A stretch of 64,000 nt of DNA. Origin: Porogramme epimiltina (Eukaryota > Basidiomycota > Agaricomycetes > Polyporales > Polyporaceae). The position numbers were made by a program, and so were the translations under genes. The DNA lies in assembly GCA_900155495.1 (NCBI GenBank), contig FTLJ01000227.1, positions 91,294-155,293 of the forward strand, in the 5' to 3' direction. Each line of letters begins with the position of its first letter. Within the stretch, counting starts at the first letter, position 1. Shown here in pieces: positions 23,977 through 36,564 of the stretch. The notes below the pieces were generated by a model, which saw only the letters and a program-made list of their open reading frames with translations, made no database searches and was not told the origin of the DNA.

Positions 23977-25025
23977 GCACATGCGCTAGCGTCCTCGCCG
24001 GCTTCTAAACCGAATGGTCGCTATCCCAACGCAGGAGGCTCATCACGTTCTTGTCTCAGGTCTCATTGCTCGGAATGATCACCGTCGCGTACGCGGGGGA
24101 CGTGCGGATGGCTGTGTCGCCGCACGCGTACAAACGTTGTGCCGCTCCACGGCGGCAAGCTGATCTCATTCGGTCGTCGACGACATCGTCATCGGGCGGT
24201 GGGCAGAAGTGTTTAACGCTAATGAAGAGGCCGGATCAGCGCGCGGTGTGATAGGGAGCGCCGATCTACAGAGCACGACGATGCTATCATGAAAAGTGTG
24301 CGAGGGAGAGGAAAACGCGCAACCAGCACAAACCAGGGTCCGTCCGCGCGCCCCCTCCTCCTGGCCGAAGCCACCCCATCGCATGGCCAGCGAGTAAAGT
24401 TACGATCATCCTCAGCTGGCCACCCGCGCAGCGTCGCCGATTACCGACATTGGAAAGATTGTGGCCGGCTGCGTGCCGTGAGCGTGCAGGCTGTCCTCGC
24501 CCCGTTAACCTTTTGTCCTCGCAAGCCCGGCTGCGCTTGCCGTGTTGGCTTTTGCCTCTCGTTTCCGATCACCTGCGGCCCCACCGGCGCCTTATGCTGC
24601 CTCTTGTGCATTCCTATTTCGGCGCGGCCACCTCGGCCACACTTCCCGCCGCCCGGGCGGCTGCGATTGGACGGCGGCACGGAACGCCGGCGCGGACTTG
24701 CTATCGCGGTGTCCGGAGTCCCGCGTCGCGGGGGCGGGCGAGGGCGCGGCGGGGCCGCTGCCGTCGTGCGCAACGGCGAGCAGCGGGGTGAGTGCGGCGC
24801 GGGGGCAGGCACGACGAACACGACGCACACCGTGGGCGCGAGGGTCTGCGCGGCGAGCAGGCACTCGGACGCGAGGTCTGGGCACGAGGGAGGGGCGCGG
24901 GGCGTGTGAAAACTAGACCGTCGGGGAAGAATAATTAGTTTGTCCGCTTCGTTCACCATCGTTCTCCCCCTCCTCCTCGCTGCCTCCCTCCTCCTCCTCG
25001 CCGCGCGCCGTCTGTCCGTCCGACG

Positions 25026-28000
25026 ATGGCGTCCGTCGCCCACCATCCACAACACCCCTTCTTTACCCACCTCGTCGCCCTCCTCTCCGTCTACGAGCTC
25101 GGCCCCTCCATCCCCACCCCCATCCCCAAGTATGACGGCCCCACAGATTGGCAGATCGAGAGCATCCTCCGCTCCCTCGGCGCAATGGCCCGCCGCATGC
25201 ACACCGCAGAGGAGGCCCTCAGCGCATTCCGCGACGCAGACAAGTGCGGCCCCGAGTCCAAGAAGCGTCGCTCCGTCGGCGAGAGCCCCCCCATGACCTC
25301 CTCCCCCTCGTCCCACACAGACACCACCTGCGCCGAGTCCAACGGGTATGCCCCCCATTCATCTCACTCCGCATCCCCCTTCTTCACCCCCACCTCCTCC
25401 GTCGAGTCCATACCCGGCACCCTCGATCCCTCTGTCAAGGATGTTGAGATGTCCGATAGCACCAGCGACGACGACGCTCCCTCAGAGCCCACGCCCCTCC
25501 CCCCGCACCCCCCCGGCCCAAACGCCAACGTCCCGACCCGCACCCCGAACGGCATGACGATCAACCTCGACGGCGTCGTCAACCCCCTCGACAAGATCCG
25601 CCGCGCCGCCGTCGGCGCGGCCACCATCGCCGCCTCCGCCCCGCCCTCCGTCCAGACCGACCACGTCTCCTGCCCCGGCTGCGGCAGGATCATCACCGAC
25701 ACGACGACGATCTCCAAGATCGTGAACATGACGACGGGCGACGTCTCGTCCCCCCTCGTCGTCCCCCCCGGGCCCCTCGCCGCTGCGGCGTTCGAGAGCG
25801 GGATGAGCGCGGTCGACGAGCTCAAGCTGCTCAAGACGCAGGTGCAGGACGTCGCGCGGGTGTGCAACGCGGTCGCGCGCGGGGACTTGTCGCAGAAGAT
25901 CACCGTGCCCGTCCAGGGCGTAGTCATGATCCAGCTCAAGGATGTCATTAACGCGATGGTGCGCCCCTTCCCCCGTCTTGTCCTCTCTTCCCCCCCGCGA
26001 CAGGCGCCGGCGCTCATCTCCGCCCGCCCCCGCCCGTGTGCAGGTAGACAAACTCGGTCAGTTCGCAAAGGAGGTCACTCGTGTCTCCCAGGAGGTCGGC
26101 ACGGAAGGGTACGTCCCTCCCTCCCCAGATCTCGCCCCCGATTATCTGCGCCACACGGCCCCACACTCCGAGACGCTAACTCTTCCACAGCAAACTCGGC
26201 GGCCAGGCGCTCGTGCTCGATGTCGAGGGTACTTGGCGGGAGCTCACAGGCGTTGTCAACAAACTCGCGGCAAATTTGACGAACCAGGTCCGGTCTATCG
26301 CAAAGGTCACAAAGGCGGTCGCGCTCGGAGATTTGTCTAAACAGATCGAGGTCGACGCACGCGGCGAAATACTGGAACTCAAGAACACGGTCAACGGCAT
26401 GGTCGTCCGGCTACGGGCGTTAGCGGCAGAGGTCACTCGGGTCACGATGGAGGTCGGTTCGAAGGGTCAGTTGGGAGGTCAGGCGCACGTGGCGGACGTC
26501 GAAGGTGTATGGCTCGAGTTGACGCGGAATGTGAGTAGCCGAAACCGCTTGTTATGGCGCTAGACTGACCGAGTCTTGAAATGCAGGTCAATCGCATGTG
26601 TTCAAGTTTGACGGATCAAGTACGGTCTATTGCCAAGGTCACCACCGCCGTCGCGCGCGGCGATTTGACGCAGAAGGTCGAGATCGAAGTCGAGGGCGAG
26701 ATGCTTACCCTCAAGGGCACCGTCAACTCCATGGTGGACCAGCTCAGCGCGTTCGCGTCCGAGGTGACCCGTGTCGCGCTCGAGGTCGGAACGCAGGGTA
26801 TTTTGGGCGGGCAGGCGCGCGTCGAGGGTGTGCAGGGCACCTGGGCGGATTTGACCCGTAACGTAAACGTGCGTGCGCCCCTGTGTCTGCCATTCTCTCG
26901 TCGCTCATACGCCTGCTCCGTAGAAAATGGCATCGAACTTGACGAACCAGGTGCGGTCCATCTCGGACGTCACGAAGGCGGTCGCGAACGGAGACCTCAG
27001 CAAGACGGTCGACGTCGACGTCCAGGGTGAGATGCTCGACCTGAAGACGACCGTCAACCAGATGGTGGCCCGGCTCTCGACGCTCGCGAGCGAGGTCACG
27101 CGTGTATCGCTCGAGGTCGGAACTGAGGGTATCATGGGCGGCCAGGCGTCGGTGCCCGACGTCCAGGGCGTATGGAAGGTCGGTCTCCTCCCACTCGCTT
27201 CTCCCCCGCGCGCTTGTGATCGCATACACTGACACGCTGCCTCCGGACAGGGCTTGACGGACAACGTGAACCTGATGGCGATGAACCTGACGAACCAGGT
27301 GCGGTCGATCGCGGAGGTGACGAAGGCGGTCGCGGGCGGGGACTTGACGAAGCGGATCGCGGTCGACGTGCGGGGCGAGATGCTGGACCTGAAGGAGACG
27401 GTGAACGGGATGACGGAGAGCCTGAGCCTGTTCGCGGACGAGGTGACGCGGGTCGCGAAGGAGGTCGGGACGGAGGGCCTGCTGGGCGGGCAGGCGAAGG
27501 TGACGAACGTCGGGGGGACGTGGAAGGAGCTGACGGACAACGTGAACGTGATGGCGGCGAACGTGAGTGGCTGTATGCGCCCCGGGGAGCGGGCGGGTGC
27601 TTATTATTATGCTATAGTTGACGTTACAAGTGCGGACGATCGCGCTCGCCACGGTAAGCTTTCCTCGCATATACGCAGGGTCAACTCGTGCTCATTGGCC
27701 GTTCCTATCCAGCGCGCTGTGGCGAAGGGTGATTTGACGCAAAAGGTCACCGGTGTCAAGGTCTCTGGAGAGATCCTCGATCTCGTCAACACCATCAACA
27801 GCATGATCGACCAGTTGGCCATCTTCGCGGCCGAAGTCAAGAAGGTCGCGCGTGAGGTCGGAACCGAGGGAAAGCTCGGCGGTCAGGCCGAGGTCGGGAA
27901 CGTCGAGGGTATCTGGCAGGAGATCACGTATGTTTCCGCCTTCCTCGTTCTTCTATGCTGCCGCATATACGCGTCGACCGGGGCTAATTTCGCCGCACAG

Positions 28001-30356
28001 TGTCTCCGTGAACACGATGGCCGGAAACTTGACGACGCAAGTCAGAGGTTTCGCGCAGATCTCGGCGGCGGCGATGGACGGCGACTTCAGTCGCTTCATC
28101 ACCGTCGAGGCGAGCGGCGAGATGGACTCGCTCAAGACGCAGATCAACCAGATGGTGTCGAATCTGCGCGACAGCATCCAGAAGAACACGGCGGCGAGGG
28201 AGGCGGCCGAGCTCGCGAACCGGAGCAAGTCGGAGTTCCTGGCGAACATGTCGCACGAGATTCGGTGCGTCGTTTTTGGGGTGCCCGGCGGGCGCGGCGG
28301 GGTGCTGACGGGCGGGCCTGATGCGCAGCACGCCGATGAACGGCATCATCGGGATGACGGAGCTCACGCTGGACAGCGACCTGAACCGCTCGCAGCGCGA
28401 GAACCTGCTCCTGGTCCACAGCCTGGCCCGCTCTCTGTTACTGATCATTGACGACATCTTGGATATCTCGAAGAGTGGGTCGCCCCCTCGTTCCTGGCTG
28501 GAGTCCAGACCACTGATTTCGTCATCGCAGTCGAGGCGGGCCGGATGACGATGGAGCAGGTTTCTTACTCGATCCGGCAGACGGTGTTCGGCATCCTCAA
28601 GACATTAGTGGTCCGCGCGTCGCAGAACCAGCTCGACCTCACCTACGACATCGACCCGGACATCCCCGACCAGCTCATTGGCGACTCGCTCCGCTTGCGG
28701 CAGGTCATCACGAACTTGGTCGGGAACGCGATCAAGTTCACGCCGTCGAAGGTTTCCCGCAAGGGCCACGTGGCGCTCAGCTGCCGGCTCCTCGCGAAGG
28801 ACGACATGCACGTCACGTTGGAGTTCTGCGTCTCCGACACGGGTATAGGTATCGCGAAGGACAAGCTCACAATGATCTTCGACACCTTCTGCCAGGCGGA
28901 CGGCTCCACCACTCGAGTGCGTCTCCCCCTCTCTCCTGTCCCCTTTCGCCCGCAGACTTGCTGACCCCGTCGTGCGTGTAGGAGTACGGCGGTACTGGTC
29001 TCGGACTGTCCATCTCGAAGCGGCTCGTCACCCTCATGTTGGGTAACATGTGGGTGGAGTCCGAGGTCTCGAACGGCTCCAAGTTCTTCTTCACCATCAC
29101 GTCCCAGATCAGCCCGCTCTCGATGGAGGCGACGCTCACCAAGATGCAGCCGTTCCAGAAGCGGAGCATCCTCTTCGTCGACACCATGTTCGACCAGACC
29201 GGTGTCGTCCAGCGCGTGCTCGAGCTCGGCCTCCGGCCGTATGTCGTCCACTCCGTCGCTGAGGTCGCGGACAAGACGACGTGCCCGCACATTGACACGA
29301 TCGTGGTCGACTCGCTGCATGTCGTGCGTATACGTCTTGGTTTAGATTATTTGGGTGGCGCTAACGTGTACCGATGCAGACGGAGAGCCTGCGGGAGCAC
29401 GAGCACCTGCGGTACATCCCCATCGTCCTCCTATCCCCAGTAAGGGTTTCCTCATTCGTTATTTCGGTTCTCGATGCTCATAGCTCTTGCTCAATGCGTA
29501 GGAACTGAGCCCACGCTTGAACCGTACGTCCATGACGTCACTGCTTCCCTGTCCCCCTCTTTACTCACGGTTCATATAGTCAAGTGGTGCCTCGACAACG
29601 GCATTTCCTCGCAGATCACCACCCCTGTGTCGGAGCAGGACCTGGCGTCTGCGCTGATCTCGGCGTTAGAGTCCAACACGGTCACGCCGATCGTCGCGGA
29701 GAACGACGTCCCGTACGACATCCTCATCGCCGAGGACAACCTTGTGAACCAGAAGCTGGCCGTGAAGATTCTCGAGAAGTACGGCCACCAGGTCGAGATC
29801 GCGGAGAACGGCCAGCTCGCGGTCGACGCGTTCAAGGCGCGCGTGCAGCGGAACAGGCCCTTCGACGTCATCCTCGTAAGCCTAGGCCGCCTTCTCGTGG
29901 GTAATGCGGCGCCGGGTGCTAACGAAGGGTTCTATGATGCAGATGGACGTGTCCATGCCGTTCATGGGCGGTATGGAGGCGACGGAGCTCATCCGCACCT
30001 ACGAGCAGACGCACGGCTTGGAGCCCACACCCATCATCGCGCTCACGGCGCATGCTAGTACGTTTCGTCCGTGGTTGCTGGGTTGGAGCGCCTTCCCTGA
30101 CGCGTTCTCTTCGCAGTGATTGGTGACCGCGAGAGGTGTTTGCAAGCCGGTATGGACGACCACATCACGAGTAAGCGGAGACGTCTCGCCGTGCTACGCT
30201 TCGACTAACCTTTCCACCCCAGAACCATTACGTCGGAGCGACCTCATGAACTCGATCAATAAACTTGCTGGCGAGAGGAAGCTGGCGCTGGCGCGGAGCC
30301 GCTCACAGCACCGATCGACGTTCCCGATGCACACCCTCCTGCGCGAGTTCCGGTGA
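25026..30356 (+). CDS. Group III hybrid histidine kinase (Nik1/Os-1 type, HAMP repeats)
   Basis: Eighteen exons: 25026-25958, 26044-26108, 26191-26530, 26587-26868, 26924-27178, 27251-27562, 27618-27653, 27713-27927, 28001-28264, 28329-28474, 28531-28916, 28982-29323, 29380-29439, 29502-29523, 29580-29875, 29943-30057, 30117-30170 and 30223-30356; 1418 aa. About seven HAMP units (about 270-875) repeat V-AV-GDL and [10 protein letters not shown] blocks. Phospho-acceptor His898 lies in [15 protein letters not shown]. ATPase boxes: N at about 1011-1019 (NLVGNAIKF), G1 DTGIG at about 1052, G2 GGTGLGLS at about 1081. The receiver domain has acidic AEDN and phospho-Asp1320 in VILMDVSMP. There is no membrane span, so it is a cytosolic osmosensing-type kinase upstream of the HOG MAPK pathway and the usual target class of phenylpyrroles (family knowledge). 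Intact. Confidence 0.96.
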
Positions 30357-31288
30357 CCCTGAGCTCGTCCCCCATTTCCTCCCTTCCTCGCCCTCCGTTA
30401 TCGTTCTCCGCGGCACCCCCACCACCATCATACCTCCGCGCCCGTGCCCCGCTGTGTTACTGCCGTCCTGACTCTGATTTCGTTGTGCATGTATTACCAT
30501 CGTATCTGCCTGCTATGTGTCCATCTCGATCGATCTGTCCCAGCCTCTATCACTCTCCCGGCCCCGCTTCTCGCCCATCCTCTATCTCTCTCGCGCGCTC
30601 ACGACTAGTCCACCACACGTCTGCATTTTTACGTACTCGCCTCTCTCGCATCTTTGTATTCTTTCCCTCAACAGCACGCGCCTCCCTGCCCATGCCTATG
30701 TTAATACCTCTTTTCCTCGTCCGCGCGAGGCTTTGCACCGCGCGCCCCCGGCACTGCTTAGGAAGGGCGGCGCGTGTTTAGTCTCTCCCACTGCTCGCCT
30801 GCATGATAAATTGCAGCGTATATACGAACGTCCCTCCACGAAATACACACGCCATTGTCTCATATCTTCATAGTACTTTGCGTACAGCGCACGCAGTTTC
30901 GAACGACAAGGTTGCATAGAGTCAGCAAGTCCAGGCTGCTCGATAAAACAGTGCAATAATATACGCGCCCTGAACAATCCCGCCACTATGCTGACTAAGC
31001 ACCTGCTGCATACGAACTGTCATCTTGCATCTGCATCGCTTCCTCAACCAGAGCTACGACCTGCCTTGAGGCACATCCGAAAACCGCGGACACATGATGC
31101 GACCACTTCGTGAGAACCCACAACGCAACCATATAAGATGTATCGTCTTCATCCCACCGCCGTCACCTCCTACTCGTGTCCACCTGCCAGCTTGATCATC
31201 CGTCCACTTCATAGAGTGTTGCACGGCGAGTTACTTTTCCCAAGGTGGCTGGATCTTCTGTTTGAGTCTGACTCTTATAGCTGACAGG
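30357..31288. other. Intergenic, about 930 bp
   Basis: 3' UTR-like pyrimidine-rich sequence after the histidine kinase, then AT-richer DNA before the PARP-only gene. I looked here for an RWD-type N-terminal exon of the PARP-only gene and saw none. Confidence 0.5.
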
Positions 31289-34128
31289 ATGAGTGTAGGA
31301 ATGGATAGTCCGCCCTCCCTGACAGGATCACTGGTAGATTGCCACTCGGATGACCACTCCGAGTCTCCAAGTTTTGCTTCAGATAGTGAAAGCGAGGAAT
31401 CGTTCGCAAGCTCCGAACTGGAGTCTGGACAGCTGTCCCCTTCCTATGACTCTCCAGACGAAATCAAGTGCGTGTTCGACCCCATAGTCTTACAGCGGTG
31501 AGTATCGTCCGAAACGGCTCTCAGGACGCCAAGCTCTGACCGCATGTGGACAACTAGCCACTTTAACGAGATCGTGGCTGCAGGATTCTGTCCTGGTTAC
31601 CTACCTCAAGAACGGGCAATCTCAGTTTCTATACCGATTTCAGCGTTGGTATCCTTCGTTCCATCTCATTCCCTCGTGGCTTGGGACAAACGCCTGTTGA
31701 AGCAGAATACTTATCTCGTACTCGCTATCTTTTACGCCGCGGACGCGACGTATCCCTCTTTACTCGATCACCTGTCGCACAATCAAGGAACGAAAACTCT
31801 GTTCAGGGTTGGGCTGACCCAAACGTACAAACCCACGTTTTCTATAGGGCACGTTGGGTCAGACACCAACCGAGGGAGCCTAGAGATGCTAGACTTCGAT
31901 ATCAGCCTGTCCTTGAATCACGTCATGAACGGGCTCTTTCATTCCGTTCTGCGTCTTCGGTGTCAATACACCACGCATTGGGCAGGTGCGGAGGCGTTAC
32001 ATTTTGAGCTCGCGTCGGCGGCCACGCACCGGGTGGAATGTGACGTGGCGAGTGCAATGCGCGAGGTGAGAGTTCTCTACATCTTACGGATACGGACCAT
32101 GACATAGCCTGCTATTCATATTTCAGGAGATGTCACGTTCGGATCAACGCGAGGCGACGGTTTTACAGTGCTACAAGCTACCGCCGGATCCACTCCCCCA
32201 CGGAGAGGTAACTCATGTCAACGTCCCGCTCATTGCTTTCAGTTACCTCCTGCGTCGCTTCGTAGTGAGTTTAACGTACGCACAGTGCCCATCCGTCTCA
32301 CATCCTCATATTGGTTTTCAATAGCTTTGTTCTCGGTTTTGCCTTGTATGCCACAAACCGGTCCACACAGAATATGACGTGCTGAGGCCGTACATCTGCT
32401 CGTCGGGCCTATGCGCCTATCAGTTCTACTACTATGGACGTGGTCCATCTCTTGAGGTGCTCTCACATTGCTTCTGGACGTGTCATCGCCGAACTGAAAT
32501 GCACGTGTTTGAAGTACGAGATTAGCTCCAATCCTACCGTCGTGGACCTATTAGTATCATTTTCTTACATCGCGGCGCGGCACAAGGCCCTTAATCCCTT
32601 GCCCATGGGCATTGGGTTGCGTGTAAAGAGCGCTTCAAATGGAGACATGGAAGACTTCGAGGCGCTCTCGGAATCTGAGGCAATTTTATAGCATCCCTTT
32701 TACATTCACAGATGTCACTAACTCACTGTTACATGTACATGCAGATGTACACTGCAGTAGCGGACCTTCTTCGGTCAATCCCTCCTGTGAGACTCCGTAG
32801 TTTCCCTGTTCTGTTTTGGGATCTGACGTCATAGTTTATTAGATAGCATTGGTTCATAAAGCCCTGGGAAAAGCGACTGCTATCAGGAACAATACACACG
32901 GTCCTCGGGTGCAAGAATTGTACCCCTCGGTCCCCGCTTCTGCATGGACCATCTTGCGATGGTGCATAGCTTCATGCCGCTCCCAGATAGATGAAATTCG
33001 ACTTCCCCACGAGACGCTTCAAGGCGTAGGTGAGTTTAATTGTAATTATCTGTGCGTAGAAGGCTTATTGACACCCATGTAGGCTCTGAGTGGCGCCAGT
33101 TCAGGCTCACCTTGGCAGCACCGGAGGCCGAGCACCGCTTCAGGAAAGAGATAAACCTTGCTCAAGAAAGAGACGCTAACTCGAGGCGCTACCCATCGCT
33201 ATACGTACGCACTAGTCTTCTCGCACATGCTTGTCTCGCATTTCTGATACTCCGACTTCTCGTAATATGCAGGCGTTTCACGGCTCTCCAGCATGGAACT
33301 GGCACTCGGTAGCCGACAATCGTTTGTGAAGTGTTTTGTCCCACTCACCGTTATGTTCAGATCATACGGCATGGACTGTGGTTTAAGACAGTAAGAACAG
33401 GGCGCAAGTTGGGTGACGGTAAGTCTTACAAACAATGGCTCAAAGTGCATTGTGAACTAATATATGCACAGGCGTGTACTTCTCAAAAGAGGGTGCGGAA
33501 GCTCAGGTTTACACTTCTGCTGTGGAAGTGCCTTCGGAAAGTCAATGGCCAGGGTGTGCGTTCCGCGTCAGGCGGTGTCTAACGCTCGCGGAAATTGTAA
33601 ACCTCCCGGCCGAGTTTGTGTACGCGCGCGAGTCGCAGAGGAACGATTCGACTCTGGAGCCTTCGCAAGATGGGAAGTCAGACCCTGTCCCTGTATCAAA
33701 TGGCCCGAAGGACGTGTTCGTCGTCGATAGGATCGAGTGGATCATGTGGTGAGTTAGTTTTCGATCTTTCCTCGCCCTTCGCTAATGACTCCACCGCGCA
33801 CCCGGGCCCCTCCTGTGAGGGCAGTCGCTATCTCATTGTCAAGGGCACACCGATGGACACAGGTCCAATCCTTTCAGCTCTCTCTCGAGCCTCGTCAGGT
33901 CCGCATATGCCAACTGAGCCAGCCACAGCATTGTCACGGTCCGATCCGATGTTCGTCCATCTCGACCCCAACCACCCAACCATGATGGGAGAGGTGCGAG
34001 TACACATCCCAGACCCTCACGCGCGAATCGCGAATTTGTTAAACAACGTCAACCAAGGGTATCAAGAGGAGATAGTATATGACGAAGTGGATGAGGGTGT
34101 ATTTGGAAGGGTCGAAGCGGCAGGCTAG
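31289..34128 (+). CDS. PARP-domain protein without RWD and UBC domains (paralogue)
   Basis: Twelve exons: 31289-31497, 31558-32065, 32127-32264, 32325-32456, 32515-32679, 32745-32786, 32843-33029, 33083-33204, 33273-33308, 33361-33418, 33472-33748 and 33825-34128; 725 aa. Splice positions match those of the PARP-UBC gene at 48.3 kb one for one. After an acidic Ser-rich N-terminus comes a conserved region (NEIVAAGFCPGYLP, AWDKRLL), a Cys cluster (LCSRFCLVCH...CSSGLC), then the PARP fold with AFHGSPAWNWHSIIRHGLW (His504) and DGVYFSKEG (Tyr535). The intron at 32680 must use a GC donor (GAG|GCAATT) to keep phase. The protein ends shortly after CRYLIVKG, with no E2 domain. Probably a mono-ADP-ribosyltransferase or an inactive relative. 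Confidence 0.85.
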
Positions 34129-34470
34129 GTTTTAAGTCACGCTCGCCGGCGCGATAACGGTCATGTATTTATTTGGACGTGCGTGCTATTCAGTTCGCCG
34201 CGCGTTTGCGACGCGGGCTCCCTGCTACCCCGGAACAACTGCGTTCGACGACCCGCCTGCTTGTTCCAACATGAATGTAAACTCGTACGGATAGTTTTCC
34301 GGTGCACGCTCTGTATCTCGATCTCCACTTGATCTACATTGAAGCTCCGCTTGATCTCCGCCGCACGCATCTTGCCCTTGGCTGGATTCTTCCCATCCAC
34401 TGACGCCATCCTTGCGGCGACACTTCGTATATCTTGTCGCTTTCTGTTATCCCAGCTCGGTCTACATGTC

Positions 34471-35353
34471 ATGCAGACGGTCATAGAACACCCAGAGGAC
34501 GCATATATGATGGAATTCGACTACGATGAGAATGGGAGGGTCAAGCCTGCCACAGAGGATGGCCAGGGCTTCATGTTTTCCAAGCGCGCCCTCAATGCCC
34601 AGTACGCTGTGAGCACGCATTCTTGGTGACTCTATGTAGATGCTGAACTAGGTTCGGTATTGGAGAAAATGCAAAGACTCTACAAACTCTACCCTCCCGC
34701 GCAGTGCCTCAGCAGGCGCGATCTCCCTAACGGCACTAAACGAATCCCTGTCTCGAAGGTGCCCTCCCGGCGAGTTCTATTTGGTTCGAAGAACGACTTT
34801 GACCCAATGGAAGATGGTCCGTACCTTCGCAACTACGGCTGGGCCTTCACGGATGCCTTCGCCTTCGACTATGCAAAACGTCACAGCCTTGCGCTTGACC
34901 TGTCTCCGTACCCCGGCTTGAAGGAGCTCGCGGGCCGCGCCGTCGTCAAGTTTGCTGATCTCTCAGACGATCCTCCCGAGAAGCAGAGCTCGGAGCTGTG
35001 GGCGAATCTGCGTGTCATGGTGTGTGATGTCGTTCTCGAGCATATCGAGGGCGAGATGGGGTTCAGTCTCGAGGTCGGAGACCCGTTCTGTGGCGAGTAC
35101 ACGTCGATGATTGTCCTGTACACCAACTACAACATTGTGAAGCGGCATTGGATCATTGAGAGGATTACTCGGAGGGGCATGCTAAGACGATCGAGAAGTT
35201 GAACAAGATCATGACGCCGCCGGGGGAGGAGGAGAGGGAGCCGCTGTGGTGGTACGACAGAGAGAACCCAATCGTACGTGTGTCCAGCCCTATATGCCAC
35301 TGTACACTGTCTAACAGTTGATCGTTCAGGATCTTTTTGAAACACCTGCCTGA
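34471..35353 (+). pseudogene. WWYDREN family, copy B (single frameshift)
   Basis: Exons 34471-34608, 34666-35273 and 35330-35353. Exon 1 gives MQTVIEHPEDAYMMEF (46 codons, as in copies A and D). Exon 2 is 608 nt, not the 609 of copies A and C: after RITRR the frame shifts at about 35175-35182 and a stop follows at about 35202. Past the shift the other frame restores TIEKLNKIMTPPG and WWYDRENPIV, and the third exon encodes DLFETPA plus stop. One base has been lost relative to the paralogues. Everything else, including splice sites, is intact, so this is a very recent pseudogene, a sequencing error or an allele. It lies 340 bp downstream of the PARP-only gene. Confidence 0.8.
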
Positions 35354-36564
35354 TGAAAACGGCTGTTGGCTCATACAACGAGCCTTTTTCCTTTACGACA
35401 CCGTTGTCGATTTTCTCCTCACTGTCAGAAAATAACTTGACAGTGAACAGACCGGGGCAATACCGTCCCGGAGGTTTACCTTGTGAGAGTGGGTGGTGAT
35501 AGGGGGATGCAAGTCTGAGCTCACAGGATCCGACATGCCTTTGTGGATAAGTGAGTAAAATTATAAAAGTAATCGCCATGATGACGGCAAGGTCGAACGC
35601 GAGGTTGGGCTCCGGCGCGGCCATAGGAGAGCGCGGAGGGAGAATGAAACTCAGACGCTGACATAACTCTCGGCATAAGGCGGCAAAGTTATATTACAGG
35701 CGCCGTTCGAACGCTCCCACCTGGACGAGGACCATCGCGGCGCGCGTGAGACCCTGTTCCTCCGTCGGCTGATATCCTCACTTTGCACGCCTCTGTCCAG
35801 GAGGGAATCTTGTCAAAACGACCCCCCACACGCGTTCGACTCTCCTCCTAGTCTTTCTTTCAATATGGTGGAACCGCCAGCCAGGTATGCTGCATGTATC
35901 TTCTCCTGCAAGGATTCGAGACAGCATCCGCCGTCTCCCATGGTTGCGCTTCTGACGACTACTCTTGGATGTAGTGCCCCAGCCCATCCGTCTACACGGA
36001 AACAATACCATTCTCCTTCGATGAGCCGCCATGAAAACCAGCCGCCCCCCTGCACTGGTCCTGGCAAGCGACGGAAGGAGGCTTCGTCTGGTTGGGCTAC
36101 GGTTGTGATAAGTTGTTATATGGGAATAGGATGCAAGGCGTATAATGTTAGTCATACTCCTATTCTATGTTCCTGTCTTGACCGCGACATGCAGCACTGA
36201 TGCAAGCGGGCTCTATTTAGACGAGCCCCGGATCGCGTCTCCATTCGGGCTTCGTGAGTCGACCTTCCCTCTCCAGATTGCAAATGGTTGCTGGCGAAGC
36301 ACTGCACGGCAGAGTCACCAGGCTCGGCGTTCCCCCGAGCGCGCCCTTGGATGGGCGGCATTTCCAAATACGGCATGCGTCGGGGGGCGGTGCCTCTGCG
36401 GCACGGTCCATATCAAGAGGGACTCGTGATCATTATCTCCACTTCGGCATTGCTTGCCCGGCACCGCCGTCGATCGTAAGTATAAAATCCGCACGTCGCA
36501 TTAAACAACGCTGTCAACGTCGATCCTCCCTTCCCTCATCGCAACACCCACAACGACGCTAACC
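35354..36564. other. Intergenic, about 1.2 kb
   Basis: A minus-strand frame ending at 35624 starts MAAPEPNLAF and has a hydrophobic segment, but it runs antisense into copy B and lacks support. The DUF4246 promoter is at the right end. Nothing else is recognised. Confidence 0.45.
36481..36488 (+). promoter_or_regulatory. TATA box of the DUF4246 gene
   Basis: TATAAAAT lies 84 bp before the ATG at 36565, an ordinary TATA distance for a fungal gene with a short 5' UTR. Confidence 0.6.

Larger units (their letters stand above)
18189..25025. other. Gene-poor region, about 6.8 kb
   Basis: No gene can be supported here. Many open frames (up to 282 codons at 22357-23205 on plus, 305 at 24441-25358 on minus) exist because the sequence is GC-rich, but none shows family motifs, splice continuity or paralogue support. 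It contains two sets of degenerate repeats (listed separately), the PRM10-like promoter at one end, and at 24955-25025 a pyrimidine-rich CT tract immediately before the histidine kinase start, typical of fungal core promoters. Confidence 0.5.

Noticed and set aside
24441..25358. 305-codon minus-strand frame overlapping the histidine kinase start
   Set aside because: Low complexity and antisense to the first kinase exon; no similarity.
35127..35624. Minus-strand frame with hydrophobic start MAAPEPNLAFDLAV
   Set aside because: Runs antisense through the 3' part of WWYDREN copy B; one hydrophobic segment is not enough evidence.
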